Of a stretch of DNA of 64,000 nucleotides, positions 1 through 11,134 are shown piece after piece. Each line of letters begins with the position of its first letter. The first letter of the stretch is position 1. The stretch comes from Pseudovirgaria hyperparasitica (Eukaryota; Ascomycota; Dothideomycetes; Acrospermales; Acrospermaceae): contig NW_022985567.1 of assembly GCF_010093815.1 (NCBI RefSeq), forward strand, positions 149,367 to 213,366, in the 5' to 3' direction. The notes beneath the pieces are model-generated. The model did no database searches. It saw only the letters and a list, made by a program, of their open reading frames with translations, and had not been told where the DNA came from. A program made the position numbers and the translations under genes.

Positions 1-135
1 AATTAGGTACTTGCCTCCTACTGTACGCGACTCCGACGCGACTGGCGTCATGATTTCTGCTTGCTCTATACATGTCTTCCAGGAAGACGACTCACCAATC
101 GTGACAAACCTCGCACGTGCGGACCTTCAGTTAAG

Positions 136-1429
136 ATGGGTATTAAGAGTAAGTTTTCTGTCCCCTACTCTGATTCTCACAATAACGTCTTCAGATCTCT
201 TCCAGATCATCAAGGAGAATGCTCCCGATGCCGTCAAAGAGGGCGACATCAAAAACCAATTCGGCCGCAAGGTCGCAATTGACGCGTAAAGCTCACCTTC
301 TGCAATACTCATTCCTTTATGCTCCTTAACTGATGTCGCGCTGTACAGCTCCATGTCCATCTACTCCTTCCTCATTGCCGTGCGCTCCGACGGCCAACAA
401 CTCATGTCTGACACGGGCGAAACCACCTCACACATCATGGGCATGTTCTACCGCACACTCCGCATGGTCGACGCCGGTATAAAGCCGCTTTACGTCTTCG
501 ACGGTGCTCCACCAAAGCTCAAATCCGGTGAATTGGCAAAGCGCTTCCAGCGCAAGTCCGAAGCGCAAGAAGCACACGAGGAGGCAAAGGAGACGGGAAC
601 TGCTGAAGAGGTCGAGAAGTTTAGTCGTCGCACGGTGCGTGTCACGCGCGAGCATAACGCCGAGTGCCAGCGTCTGCTGAAACTCATGGGCGTGCCGTAT
701 ATCGTTGCACCGACGGAGGCAGAGGCGCAGTGTGCGGTGCTGGCCAAGGGCGGGAAGGTGTTTGCGGCGGCGAGCGAGGATATGGATACGCTGACGTTTG
801 ACGCGCCGGTGCTGCTACGACACCTGACATTCAGCGAGCAGCGCAAAGAGCCGATCCAGGAGATACATTTGGAAAAGGTGCTAGAGGGCCTCCAGATGGA
901 CCGCAAGCAATTCATAGACATGTGTATTCTGCTCGGGTGTGACTACGTGGATCCGGTCAAGGGCATTGGCCCGAGCACGGCACTGAAGCTGATACGCGAG
1001 CATGAGACGCTGGAGGGTGTGGTAAAGTTCTTCGAGTCCTCAAAGAAGTACACTCTACCAGAAGATTGGCCGTATCAGGATGCGCGTTTGCTGTTCCTCG
1101 AGCCAGATGTTCGCTCAGTGGACCACCCGGATTGTGACTTTAAGTGGGAGGCGCCGGACACGGAGGGACTTGTTAAGTTTCTCGTTGAAGAAAAGGGCTT
1201 CAACGAAGATCGAGTGCGCAACGCTGCAGCAAGACTATCGAAGAACTCAAAGAGCGCTCAGCAGAGTCGACTCGAGGGCTTCTTCAAACCCGTCGAGAAG
1301 ACGGCAGAGCAGAAGGAGAGCTTGAAGAGGAAGAACGATGCAAAGGTCGAAGAGAAAAAGAAGAAACAAAAGCAAGAGGCAAAGGCTAAAAAGGATGCCA
1401 AAGCCAAACCACGAGCTGGTGGTGCTTGA
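136..1429 (+). CDS. FEN1: Flap endonuclease 1 (FEN1/Rad27)
   Basis: Structure-specific nuclease that removes 5' flaps during Okazaki fragment maturation and long-patch base excision repair in the nucleus. Deduced exons are 136-148, 195-285 and 349-1429, giving 394 residues, the usual family length. The start MGIKNLF is typical and is split by the first intron after 13 bases. Visible catalytic acids are in AIDAS, YVFDG, the EAEAQC segment, SEDMDTL and GCDYVD. The C-terminal QSRLEGFF is a PCNA-interacting (PIP) box, followed by a lysine-rich nuclear tail. Bases 1-135 upstream hold only leader or promoter sequence. It is convergent with the downstream protease gene. The call is secure; only the exact exon borders are inferred. 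Confidence 0.96.
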
Positions 1430-1852
1430 GACCAACCCTGCGAGGCCGAATTTTCTGTGGCCAGGCCACTTTGAGTCATGGCGTTTTTAAGGAACACTTA
1501 GGAATGGCGTTATGTGGTGGTTCTATATACTAACAGTCGGGCATGCGAACAGGAATGATTCACTGAGTTTCAGCATGACCTAAGTCACAGTGATAGTATG
1601 TATGACTGACATACATTATGAATCAATGGAAGAAGCGATATCAAGTCACCACCTGCATGGAGAGGAACTAGGCAGATATATGGTTAACATCTATACACAG
1701 ATAATCTGATTATTCCATTTCAAAGACGCCAGCCTGTCTCAATTGTTTCCTCAAGTCGCGTAGCGAACTATCCTATTCCGTTGAGCGATACGCTATTCAT
1801 TACATTCTGTACCTAGATTTCCTTCATGCGACCTTCACTAGTCTGTTGTCGC
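1430..1852. other. Convergent intergenic region
   Basis: 3' flanks of FEN1 and the vacuolar protease. I see no coding signal or repeat here. Confidence 0.7.
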
Positions 1853-3157
<1,305 letters not shown>

Positions 3158-3885
3158 GGTCACGACCCCGAGACGACGAATAGAATAAGGTTGTGAGAGA
3201 GTTGTGTGTATGAGCGAAAGGTGATGGACAAGAGAGATGAAGGTGGTAAACGGAGGAGGAGGAAGAGGCGGAGGAGTTGAGTGAGGAGGGAGAAGAGCGC
3301 GGGCTGGGGAAGCTTGGAGGAGCAGTTGCCTTAGCGATGATGCTGTCAGAGAGGGCTCGGGCCAGTCACAGCACAGTGGGACGCCTCATCCCACAGGCAC
3401 TCAGGCACACATACAGTACCTACCGGGCAGGCACCACCGCGCATGACGACTTGTCTCCACCTTTCCTAAGCAGGGGTCTTCAAGGCTATTGCCTCACTTG
3501 GCATTCCAGAGCACTCTCAGTCCATTGCGCCTCTCTGGATCCAACATCTCTACCATTCCTACAGCACTACAGCTCGCATCATATTGTCCGACTACTCGAT
3601 TTCATTGCCTGTCTATTGTTGAGAGGCTGGCATTATGGAAATGTATACTTCCGATGCGAACCAAGAACGCCACGCTAGCAAATGCGCCACATGAACATAG
3701 ATCACCAGGCACAACCAGCCGAGGCCAGTCCCAAGCTTAATTATGCGCCCCCGATATTGCTCTGCGCATGGCACCAGCTAGAATGCACTTGCACTTGTAT
3801 TTCGAAGGAGAACAGGCTTTTGACGCCTTGGAGGAGAAAGACGACACTGAAACGAGGATTTATCTGACCAATTAACGGGCCGTTA
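3158..3885. other. Upstream region of the vacuolar protease gene
   Basis: Lies between the protease start and the 3' end of the next minus-strand gene. Short open frames here have no protein-like composition. No repeat or RNA gene seen. Confidence 0.6.
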
Positions 3886-5412
3886 TCATATCTTAACCTT
3901 AAATCTCCATCCGACCTTGACAACTCTTGCTGCGATCAAGGTAAAGCAACCACAGAGCATCATGGTACCTGCCCACATCTGTGCGTCCAGATATTTCCCA
4001 TCTGCGTTTGTAATGAGCGCTCCGGCTACAGATGGACCCGTTAAGGCTGCGAAGGACACGATCGTGAATCCCATGCCCAAACGCGTACCCGCTTTCCGTA
4101 AATCCGAGGTCAAGCTTGATAACGTTGCTGGAAATAAGCTCTGGATACCAGCAGCAGAAAGGCCGTAGAACGCAGAGAAGGCAATAAGACCACCTCTGTT
4201 GCTGACGCCTGACCATGCAAAGAACATGATTCCAGATAGGAACGAGAACGGTATGATGCTGTTCAATGGACCAAAATACTTATCTGCGAGGTAATTCGGT
4301 ATCAAGCGACCAGGATAGCCAACACTGTTCAGGATGAGTAAGTAATTAATTGAATCTTCATAGCTGACGCCAATCATGTTGCGACCGAAAGAGCCGACCT
4401 GCAAGTGCTGTCAGTCAGCTGTTGCCGTCAATGCGGACATACTCACGTAGTAGAAAGCGAAATACAGACTCCAGAAGTTTAGGAACATGCCGATGCAGTA
4501 TAGTGTATAGGGGATTTCCTTGAAAGCACTCCACTCAACAAGCGGCCCTGCTTTGCGCGGTGGTAATCGAGTCCTCAGAAATGCAATTGATATTAGACCA
4601 GTACCCATTGTCACGAACCCAAGCACACGGACAGTTGTGCCGAAGCCCAACTTTGGAAGTAGCTGCCGCACCAGTACAGAGTACACTATACCACCTGTAG
4701 CTGATCCAGACGCCACGACACCCAGAGCCGAAGAGCGTCGTTTGGCAAAGTAGGTCGTTATCAAAGTCATCGTTGGGGCGAATTGAAGACCGTTGCCCAG
4801 CCCTGTACAGACCCCCTGTGCAAGGAACAGCTGCCAATACTTTGTCGACAGCGACGTCATGAATGTGCCTATGAGCTGCAGCACAAAACCAGTGACGAAC
4901 ACAGGACGGAAGAAGCCTGCATCAGTCGCACGGCCAGCAGCAGTGCCGATGAAGAACAGGAGGAAGATCTGTATCGATCCTACCCATGAGATATCTGCTG
5001 GTGGTCGATTTAGTGTCTCAGTATAGTAAGATTGGAACACCCCGAAACTCGAAATATAGCCCCATGTGTTGAATATAACCTGTCATGATCAATTGCGGTC
5101 CTCTCAAGATGATTCTTAACGCACCAGGTGACCCATAGCCACCTGTAACCAAGCATCCAGTCCTCCATCCGGAGGAGGGCCAGGGTCTTGTCGAGTTGAA
5201 GTGATTGAACGACCAGTTATTATTCTAGAGAGAGCGCTGGTATTATGGTCTCGTGTCGTTGTTCTTTCGATAGCTTCTGGCTGTAATTCCTCTGCAGCTT
5301 CAGCAGGATAAAAGTCCGGACGCTCGTTTGAGGGCCCGTCATCGTCATGAGAGTCTAGACTATGACGATGGTGGTCTTTCTCGTCAAAGTCTTCCTTAAT
5401 AGAGCGAGTCAT
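3886..5412 (-). CDS. MFS transporter, monocarboxylate (MCT) type
   Basis: Membrane carrier of the major facilitator superfamily, resembling fungal relatives of the SLC16 monocarboxylate porters. Deduced exons are 5412-5125, 5079-4447 and 4398-3886, giving 477 residues. The first about 75 residues are hydrophilic, acidic and histidine-rich, presumably cytosolic. The PPDGGLDAW segment just before helix 1 is the characteristic MCT entry motif. About twelve hydrophobic segments follow, split by a central loop containing RLPPRKAGPL. An in-frame TTG lies further upstream, but the ATG giving MTRSIKEDF is preferred. Substrate cannot be read from sequence; many fungal homologues are orphan carriers. 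Confidence 0.88.
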
Positions 5413-6397
5413 CCTTGACCTGATGGCTGGTGCAAGTGTGACACGAACGAGCAATCAAGAGAGATCCAAAATAACCCAAAATCAAGCCAATATACCCATT
5501 GACTATATATCCACATGGCTACGACTCATCGGAAGCGTTTTTGCACACAAAATTTCAATTAGTAATGATAGGGCGCGATGACGGCGTCGTCGATCAACTC
5601 AAACATGCCTGTCTAGTGGAAGGTCCAGCGTGTCCACGGTAAGAACTGGGGAACAATTTAAGTGGCTAAAATGCGTGCCGTGATGCCGGCCGAGGAGGAC
5701 GTTTGGAAGAGTGGGTATCTATCTACCCTATTGGTGTCCCAGTCGAAATATTACCATTATCGAGCGAGGTCGGTTGTTCAGGGTTGCTGCATATATCCCT
5801 TGGAGGAGCATACCTGAGTCACCAGGACATAGTTGTAGAGTGCATTGTACACGCCCTGCAGGAGGTCATCGAGGCAGCCACAGCATTGACAGCATCATGA
5901 ACGATCCTTCTGTGTACTCATGTATACGCTTCACCGCTGGAGACAACGCTTCGTACAACTTCCTAGCGAACATATACGTGTGAATGTCGATACACTGATT
6001 GAGCCAGCTGAAGCATTAGACGCCCAAATACACGTTTCTTGTGTTTTCGATGGCCGATAGCGTTTCGATATGACCAGTCTCAATTCTCAACGTTGAGGAG
6101 TCTGACAGGTTGACAGGCACCAGTTCGGCATACTGCACTGTAACTGCAACTGCAACAACAACAACAACAACAACAGCTCTGTTTGCCAAATCATGTGGTT
6201 GTGAAGATCGAAGACGCAAAAATGACCCGCACCGCCCATCCGATCTATGCCATGCACGGACTTACCTCGGACCTAAGCCAACGCGTCATCCATGCACGAG
6301 GGCGGAGGGAAGCCTGACCACTGCAGTCTAAACACGGTTCTATTATTACTTCTTTCATGTCAACTTACCACAAAACACCAGGGGGTAATCGCTCAAT
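5413..6397. other. Divergent promoter region
   Basis: Separates the MCT-like transporter and the EI24-like gene. Apart from a short CAA repeat, I see nothing recognisable; the open frames at about 5.7-6.3 kb look random. Confidence 0.6.
6153..6173 (+). repeat. (CAA)7 microsatellite
   Basis: Seven perfect CAA units, preceded by CTGCAACTG and followed by CAG. It lies in noncoding DNA. Confidence 0.9.
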
Positions 6398-7384
6398 ATG
6401 GCGCCTGATAGACAAGCCTTGATGCAGCACCACTTTAAACCACTATATGCCATTCCGAAAGCCTCTTTTCTCTATCCTATAAAGGTACCCAAAGTCGTCC
6501 ATGTCTCGTTGCCAGCGTGCTAATGTCTACCTGTTCAGGGCCTGTGGTACTTTGTCACTCACCCTTTTCTATATCCCCTGTTACGGGCCAGACTACTTCC
6601 AGCCGTCCTCCTTTCTGTATTTGTGCTCTTCATTCTCTTCTTCTTCACCTACCTGCCGCAGGTAGCCTTCCTAGCCATCTTCCACCGCCAAGGTGCGTGG
6701 GTGAACGGTACATTCCTTGTGCTAGGTGAAGGCGCTGTTGTCGTCGCTCTTCTTTTCGAAGCCTTCTTTGTAGACGAGACACAAGTCGACATCTTCGACG
6801 CTGTAGGTATCTCGCACTTTCCACGCGGCAGCTGACTAACGTACAATTAGGTTCTCGTCGAGAAGGGTTATGGAGCACTTGTTTCATCAAGACGTCCTGT
6901 GAATGAAGAAGGCGACAATCCCGTCAAGCGCCTCGGAAAGCCCACGAGATCATCAATCTATGCACCATTCTCTCTACGCCAGATAGTGGAGCTTGTCCTG
7001 CTACTACCACTGAATTTCATCCCGGTCGTTGGTGTGCCTCTATTTCTTGTCCTGACTGGCTATCGTGGCGGTCCGTTCCATCACTGGCGCTACTTCAAAC
7101 TGCATGACTGGACCAAGAGTCGAAGGCAGGAGTGGGTGAGAAAGCGTAAATGGTCGTACACTTGGTATGCTGAAGCCAGGTATCACCCCTACCTGAAATG
7201 CTAACACGTCACAAGGTTTGGCACAGTTGCTCTAGTACTGCAGCTTGTGCCTGTGCTAAGCATGTTTTTCCTCATGACGACCGCAGCAGGTGCAGCATTG
7301 TGGGCTATCGAGCTCGAGGAGAGACGACTTCTACTTGAAGACGTCCCAACGACGGGTCCGGAATTCTCCGATGATCCGGCGTGA
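6398..7384 (+). CDS. EI24/Rrt8-like multi-pass membrane protein
   Basis: Deduced exons are 6398-6484, 6539-6802, 6851-7164 and 7216-7384, giving 277 residues. The protein has long hydrophobic segments at about residues 45-75, 85-105, 150-175 and 225-250. The arrangement of PLLRARLLPAV, LNFIPVVGVPLF and GPFHHWRYF resembles the EI24 domain family, which includes yeast Rrt8/Lds proteins of lipid droplets and the spore wall. I infer an ER or lipid-droplet membrane location. All four exons have good GT..AG borders, and the first intron has a clear TGCTAAT branch site. The function of the family in filamentous fungi is poorly known. Confidence 0.75.
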
Positions 7385-8022
7385 GCATTCATCAACGTTA
7401 AATTGGCCGTACATGGTGCTGAGGACGATTATGGCTATGAGTCCAACGCACAGAGATATGATTGTGTTGTGCTGGCTGACACTCAAATGTCGCGTCAGCC
7501 GCAAGCAAGCCTTGCCTAAGGCTGCAGTGCATAACTTCTGCACCAGCTAAACAATAGTTGATCGCTTATTCTTCCGGTCCATTTTCGACGCATCTACCAC
7601 ATGTGGACGTTGACCTTCCTTCGTTTGAGTAATGCGGATGCGCAAGGACCGGTCTGTCCCGCTCGCCCAATACAAGTAATCTTCAAAATCCGAGCTTCAA
7701 AAGAGAGCGACATTTCATCCTGCAGGACAAGCAAAAGTCTGCCCTGACATATATTGTCGTCCCGCAGCATTCCTCACCACTGTTTTCTGGGACCTGCACG
7801 CTACAACGGTCTCTTTGCTCCCTTGCACCAGGTACGCGGCTCTAGTGACTATTGTCAGCATTAATCCAAACCGCCTCGGCAACGTCATACCTACCTAAAT
7901 CCTTAGCCTTTACCCTATCAAATAATCGATACTTCGCTCGTCTACATAGAGTTCTGAATTTCCTCACTCGATTGTTTTTGTATGCCATTTGACTCTGTGA
8001 TATTCTAGCAGGTATTACGAAA
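7385..8022. other. Intergenic, upstream of the NADH dehydrogenase
   Basis: Contains the promoter and leader of the downstream gene. I see no coding sequence or repeat. Confidence 0.6.
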
Positions 8023-9993
8023 ATGCTTGTTTCGCGGCCTCCGGCGTATTTCGGCGGATATATACGGAGCTTACGAAAATACACCAGTTCGCAATGCCTT
8101 GTGTGTGCAGCCGAGCTATACCGGAGCTTCCATACTACGGCGGTTCCTGAGTTCAAGGGAACGTCAAAGCTGGGTTTTACAGTTGAGAAGCTAGATAAGC
8201 GGCGAGATAGTGCGTAAATTGCTATGCTACAACAAGTGTACTTCTTCTCACATCATTTACAGACAGAGAAAGAGTGGTCATTTTGGGATCTGGTGATATA
8301 CAGCGTCTCGTCCAGTGTAAATGCAAACACTGATCAGGTACAGGCTGGGCCGGTTTCAACCTTGCACGCCAACTCGACCCGAAAAAGTTCCAGGCCGTTA
8401 TTGTATCGCCGCGCTCATATTTTGTTTTTACGCCCCTTCTGGCTTCCACATCTGTCGGCACGCTTGAGTTTCGCACTGCTCTAGAGCCGATACGTTCAAA
8501 GAAATCGAAAGCCGTGTTCTTCCAGGGATGGGCGGATGATATTGACCTACAGAACAAGACGCTGACAATCGAGGAGAATGTCGACGACCCTGGTCAATCG
8601 CTCGCCCCGACAGGTGGCCGAGACCATCTGGAAAGTAAAGAGGAACGCGAGATGAAGCGTATGACCAAGCAAAAGAAAGGTAAACTGTTTGATCTCAAGT
8701 TTGACAAGCTTGTCATTGCAGTCGGGTGTTATAGCCAGACCTTTGGCACACCCGGTGTACGAGAGAACGCATTATTCCTGAAAGATGTTGGCGACGCGCG
8801 GAAGATCAGGAATCGTCTCCTCTCATGTACGCTTAACCCACATTCACTCATGGAGTCAAGAAGCATACATTGACCACAGCGCAGGTTTTGAGAGTGCCTC
8901 CCTCCCGACAACCTCATCCGCCATGAAGAAGATTCTCCTGAACTTTGCCGTTGTTGGTGGTGGCCGTACAGCTTCCTTTCTAGCTTCGAACTCCTCAAAC
9001 TAACAACCCTCGCAGCAACCGGGATCGAATTCTCCGCCGAACTGCACGATCTCATATCCGACGACCTCTCCCAGCTCTACCCGGACCTCATGAAATATGT
9101 GCAAATCACAGTCTACGACGTCGCACCACAAGTACTATCCATGTTCGATGCCAATCTTGGCAAATACGCCATGAACGCTTTCAAACGCGAGGGCATCGCC
9201 ATCAAGACGTCGCACCACGTCGAGAACCTCCGGCCCGGCCCGCCGCAGCACGTCAAAGACGCAGGCACCATCCACGACGAGCACACCGTGTATACGCTCC
9301 AGCTGAAGGAGCTCGGCGAAGTCGGCGTCGGCATGGTCGTATGGAGCACCGGACTGATGATGAACCCGTTTGTCGAGCGCGCCATGGGCAAGTCCCAAAC
9401 GCTGCATGTCCCGCACACAAAGTCCGTCGACTACGCCGATGACGGCGCGCCCACGAGCGACTGGGTCGTGCAGAAACACCCAAAGACGGGCGCCATCGTG
9501 ACAAACGACAAGATGCAGGTCCTCCTCTCGGTGCCGCCTGTCACGTCGTCGTCTAGCGATGCCGCAACCGATGCCTCGACCATGACGCTGCAGGACGTCT
9601 TCGCAATCGGCGACTGCGCCACGCAGGCTCACGCATCCTACCCGGCAACAGCGCAGGTCGCGAACCAGGAGGCCATGTGGCTCGCGAAGCGCCTCAACCG
9701 AGACGATCTCGCAACACAGCACTTTACATACAAGGATCTTGGCGTGATGGCGTACATTGGCAACTGGAAGGCGATTGTGCAGACCAAAGGCGGGAATATA
9801 AGTGGGCAGACGGCATGGTTCATCTGGAGGGGCGCATATCTGACCAAGAGCGTGAGCTGGCGGAACAAGATCCTGATCCCGATGTATTGGTATGTCGCGA
9901 ACGTGGTTGGAGCAGCGATCTTGCAACGGTAGTACTGACTTGTCTCCCAGGTTCATCAACTGGGTGTTTGGACGTGATGTATCGCGCTTCTGA
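8023..9993 (+). CDS. Type II (alternative) NADH dehydrogenase, mitochondrial
   Basis: Single-subunit, rotenone-insensitive NADH:ubiquinone oxidoreductase of the inner mitochondrial membrane. It transfers electrons to quinone without pumping protons. Deduced exons are 8023-8209, 8263-8292, 8338-8826, 8885-8965, 9016-9889 and 9951-9993, giving 567 residues. The basic N-terminus (RSLRKYTSS..RSFHTTA) looks like a mitochondrial presequence. Two dinucleotide-binding motifs are present: ILGSGTGWAG for FAD and VVGGGPTGIEF for NADH. The ATGDCA-type motif reads FAIGDCATQ. The C-terminus NWVFGRDVSRF is the usual membrane anchor. No EF-hand insert is seen, so it is probably not calcium-regulated. Whether it faces the matrix (NDI) or the intermembrane space (NDE) cannot be decided. 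Confidence 0.93.
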
Positions 9994-10250
9994 TGAAAAT
10001 TCGGATATCTTTAGGGGGCGTTTTGAAATGGGCGCGTTCAGGAGTTTGTCAAACCGGCGAGAATGAACGATTACGATATTGGAAACTCGACAGTATTACT
10101 AGTGGTGGTGGTGCACAGCGGCTCGACGTTACCATTACCTATATACATACATACATACATATACATACACCTATCCTCAAAGTCTGGGTAATCAGCCGCA
10201 AATAAATCAACAGCGTAAAAATCCTCTTGTCTGAGAATAAAGCTAAACCA

Positions 10251-10456
10251 ATATATATACATACATACATACATACATACATACATACATACATACATAC
10301 ATACATACATACATACATACATACATACATACATACATACATACATACATANNNNNNNNNNACATACATACATACATACATACATACATACATACATACA
10401 TACATACATACATACATACATACATACATACATACATACATACATACATACATACA
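10251..10456 (+). repeat. (TACA)n microsatellite interrupted by an assembly gap
   Basis: About 200 bases of TACA units broken by ten Ns at 10352-10361, so the true array length is unknown. A short related tract also lies at about 10140-10170. Confidence 0.97.
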
Positions 10457-10730
10457 AATATCTACAATACGATACAAGTCAGCGTTCAAGACGCGCCATA
10501 ATCCACAAAACCCGTGAAGAAGCCGGTCCGATATAGATTTTGATATTGTTATAAACCTTCTTTCATATTTACACGTACTGCATGTATACCAGATTTCTCC
10601 ACCAATCCAGAAAAAGGAAAACGAAGAAGCTTTACGCTAGATCACGTCTGTGCAAGAGAAAGATATCTGTTCAGGTAGACCGGTTGTTTACAAACAGTGT
10701 TTGTTGCACAACACTTCGTGCCCCTTTGTC

Positions 10731-10810
10731 ATATATACACATATATACACATATATACACATATATACACATATATACACATATATACACATATATACAC
10801 ATATATACAC
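10731..10810 (+). repeat. ATATATACAC minisatellite, eight copies
   Basis: Eight perfect head-to-tail copies of a 10-base unit, followed by a partial unit. The unit strictly alternates purine and pyrimidine. It sits about 320 bases beyond the 3' end of frq. Confidence 0.97.
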
Positions 10811-11134
10811 ATATATTATATGTGGTCTTACTCGTACAATCACGCCGACGTACGAAAGCAAGGGTGGAAATATACGGTTTGTATTTCAAGATTTCGGCAT
10901 TTCGGGGGGTATCTAACATAATACATGATGATGCGTTCAAAACCCTTTCTTCCCCAACCACAATCATGTCTAGAATGCCTGCCTATGCATGTATATATAT
11001 GTGTGGAAAGCCAACTGACAATGCAATCGTACACAGCTCCCAGGCCCGCTGTCAAATGCAAATGCAACAAGACGCCCGCTAAGATAAAAGACGTCATGAA
11101 AGAATGGTACATGTCATGACCCCGTGGTTCATAA

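Larger units (their letters stand above)
9994..11134. other. Convergent intergenic region rich in simple repeats
   Basis: 3' flanks of the NADH dehydrogenase and frq. It holds a TACA microsatellite with an assembly gap and a perfect 10-base tandem repeat. The long open frames here are repeat artefacts. Confidence 0.8.

Noticed and set aside
9135-9959. 274-codon minus-strand open frame
   Set aside because: Antisense shadow of the NADH dehydrogenase main exon.
10071-10517. Long open frames of repeated Tyr-Ile-His-Thr or Met-Tyr-Val-Cys
   Set aside because: Pure translation of the TACA microsatellite and the N gap; no start context or homology.
10731-10810. CRISPR-like array
   Set aside because: Tandem units without spacers in a eukaryotic genome; a minisatellite.
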